Part shown: piece after piece, positions 16,270 to 25,324 of the stretch
Numbering within the stretch: position 1 is the first letter of the stretch
How the letters are laid out: every line of letters starts with the position of its first letter
Source of the DNA: Acidobacteriota bacterium
Lineage (GTDB): Bacteria; Acidobacteriota; Terriglobia; Bryobacterales; Bryobacteraceae
Length of the DNA stretch: 64,000 bases
Direction: 5' to 3'
NCBI GenBank assembly: GCA_026394055.1
Contig: JAPKYZ010000101.1
Location: forward strand, 1 to 64,000
The notes under the pieces: generated by a model
What the model was told of the DNA's origin: nothing
What the model saw: only the letters and a program-made list of their open reading frames with translations
Databases searched by the model: none
Made by a program: the position numbers and the translations under genes

Positions 16270-17141
16270 GCGCCCAGCTCCAGACCGCGTAGAAATTCCT
16301 TCAGCGGTCCGGCGAACTCGGGGCGGCGCAGGGCAAACGCGATGTTGGCCTGCAGGAAGCCCAGCTTGTCGCCAGCGTCGTAGCGGGTGCCTTCAAACCT
16401 CAACCCGTAGACCGGCTGCGTGCGGAGCAGGTGGCGGATACCGTCGGTCAACTGGATTTCGCCAATCGCGCCGGGGCCGGTCTGTTCAAGCGACGCAAAG
16501 ATCTCGGGCGTCAAGATGTAGCGGCCAATGATGGCCAGATTGCTGGGCGCGTCGGCGGCTTTGGGCTTCTCCACCAGATCAGTGATGCGGTAGAGGCCAT
16601 TGCCCAGCGCTTCGCCGGCCACCACACCGTAGGCCGAAATCCGGTCCTGCGGGACCTCCATCAAGGCGAGCACGCAAGCGTGGTGCTGCTCGTAGACGTT
16701 CAGCAGCTGCTTCAGGCAAGGCTCGTCCGCTTGAACCACGTCGTCCGGCAGCAGTACGGCAAAGGGTTCATGACCCACCAGTTGTTTGGCGCACAGGACC
16801 GCATGCCCCAGGCCGCGGGCTTCCTTTTGGCGCACATAGGAGATGCGGGCCAAGTGGGCAGCATGTTCGGCCAAGGCCAACAGCTCAGTTTTCTGGCGCG
16901 TCCGCAGGACATGCTCCAGTTCGAAGCTGACGTCGAAGTGGTCTTCCATGGGCGACTTGCCGCGCCCGGTGACGATGACGACTTCCGGAATCCCGGACCC
17001 GACAATCTCCTCCACGCCGTACTGGATGATGGGCTTATCCACCAAAGGCAGCATCTCTTTGGGGATCGATTTAGTGGCCGGGAGAAAGCGGGTTCCCAGA
17101 CCCGCCGCCGGAATGACAGCCTTGCGCACAGAGTCTTGCAT
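16266..17141 (-). CDS. galU: UTP--glucose-1-phosphate uridylyltransferase
   Basis: A 291-residue cytosolic enzyme making UDP-glucose from UTP and glucose-1-phosphate for polysaccharide and envelope synthesis. The nucleotide-binding start AVIPAAGLGTRFLPATKSIP and KEMLPLVDKPIIQY are diagnostic for bacterial GalU, as are VLLPDDV and the late YDAGDKLGFLQAN. Length is normal for the family (about 290-300). It is first in a two-gene unit with the 119-residue gene. Immediately upstream, at 17188-17289 on the other strand, is an integrase fragment. Confidence 0.95.
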   Translation of the reverse strand: MQDSVRKAVIPAAGLGTRFLPATKSIPKEMLPLVDKPIIQYGVEEIVGSGIPEVVIVTGRGKSPMEDHFDVSFELEHVLRTRQKTELLALAEHAAHLARISYVRQKEARGLGHAVLCAKQLVGHEPFAVLLPDDVVQADEPCLKQLLNVYEQHHACVLALMEVPQDRISAYGVVAGEALGNGLYRITDLVEKPKAADAPSNLAIIGRYILTPEIFASLEQTGPGAIGEIQLTDGIRHLLRTQPVYGLRFEGTRYDAGDKLGFLQANIAFALRRPEFAGPLKEFLRGLELGA

Positions 17142-17187
17142 CGCTTCTTCATTCTATCGGGCGGTGGCCGGGGATCGTGAAAACGTC

Positions 17188-17289
17188 TGCAAGGCGAAGC
17201 TTCGCCAGGTAGAGCACTTTCGTAAATATACTGTTGTTGATGATGACCGGTTACTGGAAGCGTTGCGGTGGGCGATGAGGACAGTTTAG
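17188..17289 (+). pseudogene. Remnant of a tyrosine integrase C-terminus
   Basis: A short plus-strand stretch ending at TAG 17287-17289 reads EHFRKYTVVDDDRLLEAL plus about ten residues. This resembles the extreme C-terminus of phage-type tyrosine recombinases, where the catalytic Tyr sits in a motif like FxRYxIvdexDLxxA. The rest of an integrase is missing: upstream sequence becomes the galU start. I interpret it as a leftover of a mobile element. The match is short, so this stays tentative. Confidence 0.45.
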
Positions 17290-17312
17290 GGCCTGCGCGC
17301 ACCTGCTTCCGT

Positions 17313-17345
17313 TTGACATGTGCCGCGGGACACGCATGCTAGAAT
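17313..17345 (+). promoter_or_regulatory. Possible promoter of the ferredoxin gene
   Basis: A perfect TTGACA (17313-17318) and a TAGAAT (17340-17345) lie just ahead of ATG 17355, but the 21-base spacer is longer than normal and the -10 is very close to the start codon. An alternative -10 at 17336-17341 with 17-base spacing is poor. Weak support only. Confidence 0.3.
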
Positions 17346-17354
17346 TGAGAGTTT

Positions 17355-17615
17355 ATGGCCTACGTCATCGCTGAACCCTGCATTGATACCAAGGACACCG
17401 CGTGTGTCGACGCTTGCCCGGTGGATTGCATTCACCCGAAAAAAGATGAAGCCAAATTCGAGGGCGAGACGATGCTTTACATCGACCCGGTGGAATGCAT
17501 CGATTGCGGCGCCTGCGTCCCGGTCTGCCCGGTATCGGCCATCTTTGCGCTGGACGACCTGCCGGAGAAGTGGTCGTCGTTCACCAAGATGAATGCCGAC
17601 TGGTACGGCCGCTAG
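17355..17615 (+). CDS. fdxA: Bacterial 7Fe/8Fe-type ferredoxin (FdxA-like)
   Basis: An 86-residue electron carrier. The first half has CIDTKDTACVDACPVDCI, whose Cys pattern suits the 3Fe-4S/4Fe-4S site of 7Fe ferredoxins; the second has CIDCGACVPVCP, a classic CxxCxxCxxxCP 4Fe-4S motif. The tail (EKWSSFTKMNADWYGR) resembles the C-terminal extension of FdxA proteins. It starts at ATG 17355 (MAYVIAEPC), as in the family. It is monocistronic, so its redox partner cannot be inferred. Confidence 0.92.
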   Translation: MAYVIAEPCIDTKDTACVDACPVDCIHPKKDEAKFEGETMLYIDPVECIDCGACVPVCPVSAIFALDDLPEKWSSFTKMNADWYGR

Positions 17616-17683
17616 TCCTTCTGCCTGTTGAACTTCCGTTAAGGAATTGTTGGTGGCCGGATAGTGAGTTCGGCCGCTCGGCT

Positions 17684-17751
17684 AGCCCTGAGCGTCAAGC
17701 TTGGGGCTTTTTGCATATCCTCGAATAAGCCCCAAGCTGACGCATGGGGCT
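17684..17751. repeat. Dispersed palindromic element, copy 2
   Basis: Inverted repeat with left arm 17684-17709 and right arm 17727-17751, loop of about 17 bases. The right arm differs from copy 1 by a single base; the left arm is more diverged. It occupies the convergent gap between the ferredoxin gene and queD, so it could also end transcription from both sides. Confidence 0.85.
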
Positions 17752-17760
17752 GGGCGGATG

Positions 17761-18126
17761 CTACGGCCGGTAGACGGCTATGTTGGCGTCGGTTTCCTGC
17801 ACCCAGACTGAGCTCACCCGGACGCCTTCGGGCATTCCTACCTGCATCTCCGTCGCCAGATAGCGCGCGATGTTCTCGGTTGATGGGTTGATCACGTCAA
17901 ACGGCGGCACTTCATTGAGATTCTCGTGATCGAAGCGCTCCACCAGCTGGCGGAGCCGTCCTTTGAGCACCGTGAAATCCACCAGCAAGCCCAGTTCGTT
18001 CAGCTTCTCTCCCTCCGCCGTCACCCGGACGCGGAAATTGTGGCCGTGCACCTGCGCGCACTTGCCCTGGTAGCCGCGAAGGCTGTGGGCGGCGGCGAAA
18101 CTGGCTTCTACGATTACTTCGAACAT
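17761..18126 (-). CDS. queD: 6-carboxy-5,6,7,8-tetrahydropterin synthase (QueD/PTPS family)
   Basis: A 121-residue enzyme of queuosine/7-deazaguanine synthesis that converts 7,8-dihydroneopterin triphosphate to 6-carboxytetrahydropterin. Zn-binding histidines are visible in AAHSL and VHGHN, with the catalytic Cys in GKCAQVHGHN. Later motifs LVDFTVLK and FDHENLNE, and PSTENIARYL, match the family. It lies 8 bp after dinG on the same strand and is likely co-transcribed, although no functional link is known. Other que genes are not in the window. Confidence 0.92.
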   Translation of the reverse strand: MFEVIVEASFAAAHSLRGYQGKCAQVHGHNFRVRVTAEGEKLNELGLLVDFTVLKGRLRQLVERFDHENLNEVPPFDVINPSTENIARYLATEMQVGMPEGVRVSSVWVQETDANIAVYRP

Positions 18127-18134
18127 CCTCTTCC

Positions 18135-20078
18135 TTAGCTCTCAAAAAACTTCTCGACATCTTCGATCCGCGTCGAGAACCCGTAGGGTGGCAGGCTGTC
18201 GAAGAACATCTGGCCGTAGCGGGTGCGCGTGATCCGGTGGTCGAGCAGGACCAGCACGCCGCGGTCGGTCCGGCTGCGGATCAGTCGGCCGAACCCCTGC
18301 TTTAAGGTTAACGCCGCGTCCGGCACCTGGTATTCAGAAAACGGATCGCCCCCGGCTTCCCGGATCATCCGCAGGCGCGCGTCCACCACCGGGTCCGAGG
18401 GGACGGCAAAGGGCAGCTTGTCGATGATGACGCACGAGAGCGCGTCGCCCTGCACATCAACGCCCTGCCAGAACGAGCTGGTGGCAAACAACACGCAATT
18501 GGGCGTGGCTCGAAACTGTTCGAGCAGTGCATTGCGCGGCCGCGTACCTTGTAGCAGCACCGGGTATTCGAGATCCGGCACCACCGCATCGTGGACCGTC
18601 CGCATCTGCGCGTAGCTGGTGAACAGCACGAAGGCGCGGCCCCGGGAGTGTTCCAAGATCCGCAACACCTCCCGCCCGGCCACTGTCGCAAACGCGGCAT
18701 TGCGCGGATCGGGCAGATGCTGCGGCACGTAGAGCAGCGCCTGATTCTCGTAGTCGAACGTGCCTTCAACCGCCAGCGTTCGCGCGTGGCGCAGGCCCAG
18801 GCGCTTCTGCACGTACTCAAAACCACCGGCGACCGCGAGCGTGGCGGAGGTGAGCACGACGGTATCGATCTGGTCAAACAAACGCTGGTCGAGCAGGCTC
18901 GAGACATCGATCGGCGTCGCTTGCAGAAACCGGCCCCGGCCACGCTTCTCGATCCAGAAGACATACTTCTGGTCGCCCGACTCCATCCAGAACTTCACCT
19001 TCTCGCGGATCTCGCTCGCGCGGCGTACCAACGGAATCAGCTCGTCCGGCGCCTCATCCACCAGCTTCAGCACGGTCTCCACTAGCTCCAGGGCGATCAA
19101 CACATCTTCGTAGATCTCGCGGTGCGTGGCGATCAGCGCTGCTTGGCGCGAGAAGCCCTGGCGGCCTTCCTGTTCGCCGAACAGTGAAAAGAACTTGGCC
19201 GCCCGGTCACCGGCGGCGATCAGAGCGCGGTCAATATCGGGCGAGGAGAAGTTCTTCCGGCGCGACAGATCGCCGATGTCGCGCATCAGGTCGTCGATCT
19301 GGTAGTTCGAAATCGAGACGCCAAAGTAGGTACCGGCGACGTCCTCGATCTCGTGCGCTTCGTCAAAGATCACCGCCGCGTAGTGCGGGATGACGCCGCC
19401 GAAGTCTTCCTGCTTCACCGCCAAGTCGGCAAAGAACAGGTGGTGGTTGACGATGATGACGTCCGATTCAGCGGCCTTACGCTGCAGCTCGGTAATGAAG
19501 CAGCGCTCGAACTGCGTGCAGCGCTGGCCAGTGCAGCGTTCGCGGCGGGCATCCAGCTTCTCCCACAGGCGCGAGGTTTCAGGCAGTGTTTTCAGCTCAG
19601 CACGATCGCCAGTCTCGGTCTTTTCTTCCCACTCGCGGATCACCTTGAAGTCGGTGACCTCTTCCAGGCCTTCGAGAATCGGCTCCCGTTCGGCGTCGTA
19701 GACTTTCTGGCGGCAGAGATAGTTCTGGCGGCCTTTCATCAGACACACGCGCAGCGGCGCAGTGAGGTGCTGTTGCAGGAACGGGATGTCTTTGAAGTAG
19801 AGCTGCTCCTGCAGATTCTTGGTGCCGGTGGAGACGACGACGCGCTTGCCGGACAGAATCGCGGGCACCAGATACGCGAGCGTCTTGCCGGTGCCGGTCC
19901 CGGCCTCGACAATCAAATGGCGCTTTTCTTCGAGCGCGTTCTCCACCGCCTCCGCCATGGCTAACTGCCCGGGGCGGAACTCGAAATTGGGGTGCCATTC
20001 GGAAAGCACGCCGTGCTTGCCGAAGAACTTCTTCGCCGAGATGGGTTTCGACCCAGGATTGGAAACAGTCTCCGGCAC
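18135..20078 (-). CDS. dinG: DinG/XPD-family ATP-dependent DNA helicase
   Basis: A 647-residue superfamily-2 helicase. It has Walker A EAGTGTGKT (58-66), a DEAH box (IFDEAHEIED), and between them a four-Cys-like Fe-S cluster region (ERCTGQRCTQFERC plus an earlier Cys in YLCRQKVYD) typical of XPD/DinG. C-terminal motifs include TSATLA, SFWQGVDVQG and QGFGRLIRS. DinG helicases unwind 5' to 3' and help resolve R-loops and damaged DNA. It lacks the exonuclease domain seen in some Firmicutes DinG. Six bases separate it from the upstream MATE gene, so both and queD are probably one unit. Confidence 0.92.
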   Translation of the reverse strand: MPETVSNPGSKPISAKKFFGKHGVLSEWHPNFEFRPGQLAMAEAVENALEEKRHLIVEAGTGTGKTLAYLVPAILSGKRVVVSTGTKNLQEQLYFKDIPFLQQHLTAPLRVCLMKGRQNYLCRQKVYDAEREPILEGLEEVTDFKVIREWEEKTETGDRAELKTLPETSRLWEKLDARRERCTGQRCTQFERCFITELQRKAAESDVIIVNHHLFFADLAVKQEDFGGVIPHYAAVIFDEAHEIEDVAGTYFGVSISNYQIDDLMRDIGDLSRRKNFSSPDIDRALIAAGDRAAKFFSLFGEQEGRQGFSRQAALIATHREIYEDVLIALELVETVLKLVDEAPDELIPLVRRASEIREKVKFWMESGDQKYVFWIEKRGRGRFLQATPIDVSSLLDQRLFDQIDTVVLTSATLAVAGGFEYVQKRLGLRHARTLAVEGTFDYENQALLYVPQHLPDPRNAAFATVAGREVLRILEHSRGRAFVLFTSYAQMRTVHDAVVPDLEYPVLLQGTRPRNALLEQFRATPNCVLFATSSFWQGVDVQGDALSCVIIDKLPFAVPSDPVVDARLRMIREAGGDPFSEYQVPDAALTLKQGFGRLIRSRTDRGVLVLLDHRITRTRYGQMFFDSLPPYGFSTRIEDVEKFFES

Positions 20079-20084
20079 AGCGTG

Positions 20085-21494
20085 CTAAATCTTACGATCC
20101 TTCCAACGGCCTCGCCGGAAAACCACCGCGGCCACAATGGCCAGCACCGATTCACCAATCGTGATCGCCATAAAGACGCCCCGCGGGCCCAGGCCCAGGG
20201 GCTTGGCCAGCAGGTAGGCCATCGGGATCTGGAAAGCCCATTGGCAGGCCATGTTGATCCACGTGGGGGTCCAGGTATCGCCCGCGCCGTTAAACGCTTG
20301 CACCATCACCATGCCGAAGGCGAAGAAGACGTAGCCGTAGGCGATGTAGCGCAGGCAGTCGACACCGGTGCTGACCACCAGCGGGTCAGTCGAAAAGAAG
20401 CCGATCATCGGTTCAGCAAAAGCGATGAATAGCACGGTAATGAGCCCCAGGAAGATGGCATTGTAGATGCCACACCGCCAGACGCTGTTCTCGGCGCGGC
20501 GCGGGTGGCCAGCGCCCAGGTTCTGCCCCACCAGCGTGGCGGCGGCGTTCGAGAGCCCCCAACTGGGCAGGATGGTGACCACGATGATGCGGATGGCGAT
20601 GGTGGTGCCTGCCATGGCCTGCGCGCCGAACATCGCCACCACTTTGATCATCGCGATCCAGCTAGCGTGTCCGACGATGAACTGGAAGATACCCGGCAAG
20701 CCCACCATCAGCAGGGACTTCAGCACAGCTGGCTGCGGCCGGAAATGCGCCGCCACCACGCGCAGCCGCCCATCGCCCGCGAACAACTGGCTCAGTTGAT
20801 AGGCGACGCCACAGCTGCGGCCGATCGTGCTGGCGATCGCGGCGCCTTGAATACCCATGGCGGGAACCGGACCCCAGCCGAAGATCAGCAGCGGGTCGAG
20901 AACCATGTTCACCAGATTGCCGATCCACAGGCTCCGCATGGCCACTGTGGCATCACCGGCGCCGCGGAAAATGGCGTTGATCAGGAACAGCATCATCACC
21001 GCTGGAGAGCTGCCCAGGATCAGGCGCGTGTACCCGGCGCCCGCCTTGACCACGCTGGGCGTCTCCGCCATCGCGAGCAAAATGTCAGAGCCCCAGATGA
21101 TGCCGACGGCGCTCATCATCAGCGCCAGTACGCTGCCCAGCAGAATGCCCTGCCCGGCCGCGACGCGGGCGCCTTCCTGATCCTGCTCCCCAATGCGGCG
21201 GGCGACGGTGGCGGTGAGTGACATCGACAACCCGATGGCGACGGCGAAGACCAGCGTGAGGATGCTTTCCGTCACACCCACGGCCGCAATCGCATCGGCA
21301 CCCAGCGAAGACACCCAGAAGACATTGACGATGCCGAACAGCGATTCCATCGCCATTTCCAGCACCATGGGGATGGCCAACAGCAAAATGGCGCGGTCAA
21401 TTGAGCCGCTGGTGTAGTCGCGATGCGTGCCGCGCAGTGCTTCACGGATCGACTGCCAGAACCCTTCTTCCTGGGAGGTATGCGGCAAGGCCAT
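20085..21494 (-). CDS. MATE-family efflux transporter
   Basis: A 469-residue inner-membrane protein with about twelve membrane segments arranged as two six-helix halves, typical of MATE Na+/H+-driven multidrug exporters. Recognisable features are IPMVLEMAMESLFGIV in helix 1 and VGQNLGAGHPRRAE in the second half, a family signature. About 30 residues precede helix 1. Its start codon is only 10 bp from that of the divergent LytS-type kinase gene, so the two mRNAs must begin inside each other's coding region or the starts differ. Substrate unknown. Confidence 0.92.
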   Translation of the reverse strand: MALPHTSQEEGFWQSIREALRGTHRDYTSGSIDRAILLLAIPMVLEMAMESLFGIVNVFWVSSLGADAIAAVGVTESILTLVFAVAIGLSMSLTATVARRIGEQDQEGARVAAGQGILLGSVLALMMSAVGIIWGSDILLAMAETPSVVKAGAGYTRLILGSSPAVMMLFLINAIFRGAGDATVAMRSLWIGNLVNMVLDPLLIFGWGPVPAMGIQGAAIASTIGRSCGVAYQLSQLFAGDGRLRVVAAHFRPQPAVLKSLLMVGLPGIFQFIVGHASWIAMIKVVAMFGAQAMAGTTIAIRIIVVTILPSWGLSNAAATLVGQNLGAGHPRRAENSVWRCGIYNAIFLGLITVLFIAFAEPMIGFFSTDPLVVSTGVDCLRYIAYGYVFFAFGMVMVQAFNGAGDTWTPTWINMACQWAFQIPMAYLLAKPLGLGPRGVFMAITIGESVLAIVAAVVFRRGRWKDRKI

Positions 21495-21504
21495 AATTCA
21501 GTGT

Positions 21505-22518
21505 ATGCTGCGAGACCGCGCTGCCTGGTGGATTTTCGCAGGTACCACCCTGCATGCCCTGCTGGACACGACCTACCAGATTAACGAGCGGCTAAGCTAT
21601 GGCCGCCGCATCAATGGCTGGCAGGTGCTTTTCGATGAGCTGGTGGCGTCCTGGGCGGCGGGCCTGCTCTACTATCTGCTGCTGCCGGTGCTGCGGCGGC
21701 ACCGGTTTACGGTGCACCGTTGGCGCCAGGTGCTGCCGGTGCAAGCAGTGCTGCTGCTGGGCTATTCGGCTGTCCATACCGGCCTGATGTGGCTGGGGCG
21801 GACCCCGCTCTATCCACTGTTTGGTTGGGGCCAGTACAACTATGGCGCCCTGCCGGAGCGGGCGCTGATGGAGTTCTCCGCCGACCTGATCGGCTATGTC
21901 AGCGTCCTGGCGGTGCTGCACGCGGTCTGGCTCTACCAGGAGACGCGCGAGCAGCAGCTGGAGAACCTGTTGCTACAACTCCAGCCGCACTTTATCTTCA
22001 ACTCGCTGAATGCCATCTCGACGGTGGTCTACGAAGATCCGCGCCGGGCGGACCTGATGATCACGCAGTTGAGCGAGCTGTTGCGGCGCACACTAAAAGC
22101 CACTGCCGCCACAGTATCGCTGGCGGAGGAACTGGAGACACTGGAGCTCTACCTGGATATGATGCAGACCCGCTTTGAAGATCAGCTCACCGTGGAGCTG
22201 GACATTGGGCCGGAGGCGCGGGGAGCGCGCGTGCCAGCGTTTCTGCTGCAGCCGCTGGTGGAGAATGTCATCAAACACGGCGCGGACCCCGTGACCGGGC
22301 AGCGCTTCGTCCGTGTGGAGGCGCGGCAGCGCGAGGGGAGGCTCTATCTGGCCGTCTCAGACCAAGGCCCGGGCTCGTCCGGCCGCGAGGATGGCGTGGG
22401 CCTGTCGAACACGCGCCGCCGTCTGGAGCAGATTTACGGCGGGGCGCATCACTTCTCGGCGGGCAACTCCGCGGACGGAGGCTTTCTCTGCCGGATCGAT
22501 CTTCCATGCGCATCCTGA
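21505..22518 (+). CDS. LytS/YehU-type sensor histidine kinase
   Basis: A 337-residue kinase with four N-terminal membrane segments (about 8-140), no periplasmic domain, and a His_kinase/HATPase pair. H162 in LQPHFIFNSLNAIS is the phosphorylated His box of the LytS class, and the ATP site shows LLQPLVENVIKHG and the glycine motif DQGPGSSGREDGVGL. ATG 21505 is chosen because the longer frame would run into the divergent MATE gene. The end overlaps the response regulator gene by 13 bp, making a coupled two-component system. The signal sensed is unknown. Confidence 0.9.
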   Translation: MLRDRAAWWIFAGTTLHALLDTTYQINERLSYGRRINGWQVLFDELVASWAAGLLYYLLLPVLRRHRFTVHRWRQVLPVQAVLLLGYSAVHTGLMWLGRTPLYPLFGWGQYNYGALPERALMEFSADLIGYVSVLAVLHAVWLYQETREQQLENLLLQLQPHFIFNSLNAISTVVYEDPRRADLMITQLSELLRRTLKATAATVSLAEELETLELYLDMMQTRFEDQLTVELDIGPEARGARVPAFLLQPLVENVIKHGADPVTGQRFVRVEARQREGRLYLAVSDQGPGSSGREDGVGLSNTRRRLEQIYGGAHHFSAGNSADGGFLCRIDLPCAS

Positions 22519-23147
22519 TCGCTGACGACGAAGCTCCCGCGCGCCGCAAGCTGCGCCGCTATCTGCCGCAGGACGAAATCCTCGAAGCAGGCGGCGGGTG
22601 GGAAGCGGTGCGGATGATCGAGACCGCGAAGCCTGACCTGGTATTGCTCGACATCCAGATGCCTGATCTGACCGGCTTAGAGGTGCTCGAAAAAGTGCAG
22701 CACCGGCCGGCGGTCATCTTTGTGACGGCCTACGACGAGCACGCCATCTCCGCCTTTGAGGCGCAGGCCCTGGACTACCTGCTGAAGCCGGTGGCGGAGC
22801 GGCGCCTGATAAGGGCGATTGAACGCGTGAAGCGCCTGACGCGCAAGTATCCGCGGCACCTTGAAAATGAAGGGAAGCTGATCCCGTTGGCGGACGTGAG
22901 TTGGGCGGAGGCGGCGCGCAACTACGTGGTGCTGCACGCGGGCGAAACGCACATCGTCCGGTCGTCACTCGACGCTATTGTGGGCAAGCTGGACCCCGAC
23001 CAGTTCACGCGGATCAGCCGGTCCCACGTGATCAATCTCTCGTTTGTGGAAGCGATCGAGCCGCTGGCGCATGGCGAACGCCGGGTGCGCCTCCGCGATG
23101 GCACGGAGCTGACCTGGACGCGCCGTTATCGCAACGGGCGAGAGTAA
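22506..23147 (+). CDS. LytTR-family response regulator
   Basis: A 213-residue DNA-binding regulator. The receiver domain (1-115) shows acidic pocket DDE (7-9), phospho-acceptor D49 in VLLDIQMPD, and K at LLKPV. The C-terminal LytTR domain (about 122-213) has ISRSHVINLSFVEAIEPL and RVRLRDGTELTWTRRYRN, the usual beta-rich DNA-binding fold. It is phosphorylated by the adjacent LytS-like kinase. LytTR regulators often govern surface or exopolysaccharide genes; the target here is not visible, but the P-type ATPase 108 bp downstream is a candidate. Confidence 0.92.
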   Translation: MRILIADDEAPARRKLRRYLPQDEILEAGGGWEAVRMIETAKPDLVLLDIQMPDLTGLEVLEKVQHRPAVIFVTAYDEHAISAFEAQALDYLLKPVAERRLIRAIERVKRLTRKYPRHLENEGKLIPLADVSWAEAARNYVVLHAGETHIVRSSLDAIVGKLDPDQFTRISRSHVINLSFVEAIEPLAHGERRVRLRDGTELTWTRRYRNGRE

Positions 23148-23255
23148 GACAACCGTGCAACTTGCCTCGAGTGCGGCCAACGGCGGCGGTGCCGCGGCGC
23201 TACACTCGGGGCAGGACACCCGGCATGGGCCGGGGCGGATCCGGAAAAGGACCGC

Positions 23256-25211
23256 ATGGCGAATCCCGCAACCAAGGCCGCTGCCGGCCAGGTCACGACA
23301 ACGATACCGCCGCCGGAGCAGCCGGCCTCGTCCTCGCTACCCGCGGAAGTAGCACCCGGCCCGCCGGGCGGAATCTCGCGCGAGACCGGCATTGCGGTGC
23401 TGGCCGCGCTGGGCATCGCGGGCTACTTTCTGGCCCGCTACGCCGTGCAGATCCCAGAACGGCAGAGCCGCTGGGCGCTGCTGGGCGTGCTGATCGTGGG
23501 GGGCGCTCCACTGATCGCGGGCCTGGTGCGACGGATCTGGGCGCGCGAGATCGGCTCCGATCTGCTGGCAGGCATCTCGATCATCACCTCCGGCGTGGTG
23601 GGCGAATACCTGGCCGGCGCCATCATCGTGCTGATGATGTCCGGCGGCGTGGCCATTGAGCAATACGCCACGCGGCGCGCGTCGGCGGTGTTGAGCGCGC
23701 TGGCCAAGCGGATGCCGCGCATTGCGCATCGCCGGTCGGGGAGCGGCCTTGAAGATATCAGCCTGGACAGCGTGAAACTGGGCGACCAGTTGGTGGTGCT
23801 GCCGCATGAGATCTGCCCGGTGGACGGCACCGTGGTGGAGGGCCGGGGCACGATGGATGAATCGTACCTGACGGGTGAGCCGTACCAGGTCTCAAAAGTG
23901 GCGGGCGCCACGGTGCTCTCCGGCTCCGTGAACGGCGAAGGAGCGTTGACGGTGGCGGCCACGCAACTGCCCACCGATTCCCGGTACGCCAAGATCGTGC
24001 AGGTGATGCGCGAGGCGGAAACCAACCGGCCGCGCTTTCGCCGGGTGGCGGACCGGCTGGGCAGCTGGTACACCGTGCTGGCGCTGGCGGTGGCGGGCTT
24101 TGGCTGGTGGCTGGGCAACGACCCGGCGCGGTTTCTGGCGGTGCTGGTGATCGCCACGCCGTGTCCGCTGCTGCTGGCGATTCCGGTGGCCATCATCGGC
24201 GCCATCTCCGCTGCGGCAAGCCGCGCGATTATCATCAAGGACCCGGCAATGCTGGAACGCATTGCCTCCTGCCGCACCGTGATCTTTGATAAGACCGGCA
24301 CGTTGACCTATGGCCGGCCCGCGCTGACGGAGACGCTCTGCGCGCCCGGCTTTGATCAGCGGGAGGCCCTTCGCTTAGCCGCCAGCCTGGAGCAGTTCTC
24401 CAAGCATCCGCTGGCCGCATCGATCCGGGAGGCGGCGGCGGACGCGAAATTGACTTTGGCGGAGGTGGCCGAGATCCACGAGAAGCCGGGCGAAGGCCTG
24501 ATGGCGCAGGCGGGTCCGCAACAGATCCAGATCGTGGGCCGCAAGCAACTGAATGCTCAACCGGAGATCGCGGCGCTGTTGCCGCCCGCGGTGCCGGGCA
24601 TGGAATGCATCCTGCTGGTGGACCGGGCCTACGCCGCGACATTCCGCTTCCATGACACGCCGCGCCAGGAAAGCCGTTCCTTTATCCGCCACCTGGGCCC
24701 CAAACATCAAGTGAACCGGGTGATGCTGCTCTCGGGCGACCGGGAAAGCGAAGTGGTGTATCTGGCCCAGCAAGTGGGGATCACCGAAGCGCTGTTCGGC
24801 CAGAGCCCGGAACAGAAGGTGGAGATTGTCCGCCGCGAGGCCGCGCGTGCCCCGACGCTGTTTTTGGGGGATGGCATCAATGACGCGCCCGCGATGCAGG
24901 CGGCGACCGTGGGCATCGCCTTCGGCCAGAACAGTGACGTCACGGCGGAAGCGGCCGACGCGGTGGTGCTGGACGCATCGCTTAGCAAGGTGGACGAACT
25001 GATCCACATCGGCCGCCGGATGCGACGCATTGCCCTGCAGAGCGCCATTGGCGGCATGAGCCTCAGCCTGATCGGCATGGGCCTGGCGGCCGCCGGCTTG
25101 TTGTCGCCCGTCGCGGGCGCCATTGCCCAGGAAGTGATCGACCTGGCGGCGGTGCTGAATGCCGTGCGTGTGGCGCTGCCCAGCGAAGACTTGGGCTCCG
25201 ACGCGGCGTAA
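23256..25211 (+). CDS. Heavy-metal P1B-type ATPase with a TPC motif
   Basis: A 651-residue P-type metal exporter in the inner membrane. It has the actuator TGE (206-208), phosphorylation site DKTGT (345-349), hinge GDGINDAPAMQ and a two-helix C-terminal membrane region. The transmembrane metal motif reads TPCP (301-304) in place of the CPC of copper pumps; TPC is the signature of the poorly characterised P1B-5 group, linked to nickel or iron. There is no N-terminal HMA domain and no C-terminal hemerythrin domain. The first 40 residues are Pro/Ala-rich and disordered-looking. Substrate is uncertain. Confidence 0.88.
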   Translation: MANPATKAAAGQVTTTIPPPEQPASSSLPAEVAPGPPGGISRETGIAVLAALGIAGYFLARYAVQIPERQSRWALLGVLIVGGAPLIAGLVRRIWAREIGSDLLAGISIITSGVVGEYLAGAIIVLMMSGGVAIEQYATRRASAVLSALAKRMPRIAHRRSGSGLEDISLDSVKLGDQLVVLPHEICPVDGTVVEGRGTMDESYLTGEPYQVSKVAGATVLSGSVNGEGALTVAATQLPTDSRYAKIVQVMREAETNRPRFRRVADRLGSWYTVLALAVAGFGWWLGNDPARFLAVLVIATPCPLLLAIPVAIIGAISAAASRAIIIKDPAMLERIASCRTVIFDKTGTLTYGRPALTETLCAPGFDQREALRLAASLEQFSKHPLAASIREAAADAKLTLAEVAEIHEKPGEGLMAQAGPQQIQIVGRKQLNAQPEIAALLPPAVPGMECILLVDRAYAATFRFHDTPRQESRSFIRHLGPKHQVNRVMLLSGDRESEVVYLAQQVGITEALFGQSPEQKVEIVRREAARAPTLFLGDGINDAPAMQAATVGIAFGQNSDVTAEAADAVVLDASLSKVDELIHIGRRMRRIALQSAIGGMSLSLIGMGLAAAGLLSPVAGAIAQEVIDLAAVLNAVRVALPSEDLGSDAA

Positions 25212-25324
25212 TTGGGGGCCCTTCCGCAAACGCGGCGCACCCATCGGGAAGTTAGTCCCGGCGGCAGGCCCGCTGGTCCCGGAGGCCCTTGTCCGGGGCA
25301 TTCGTTCAACCCAATACTGAGCCT

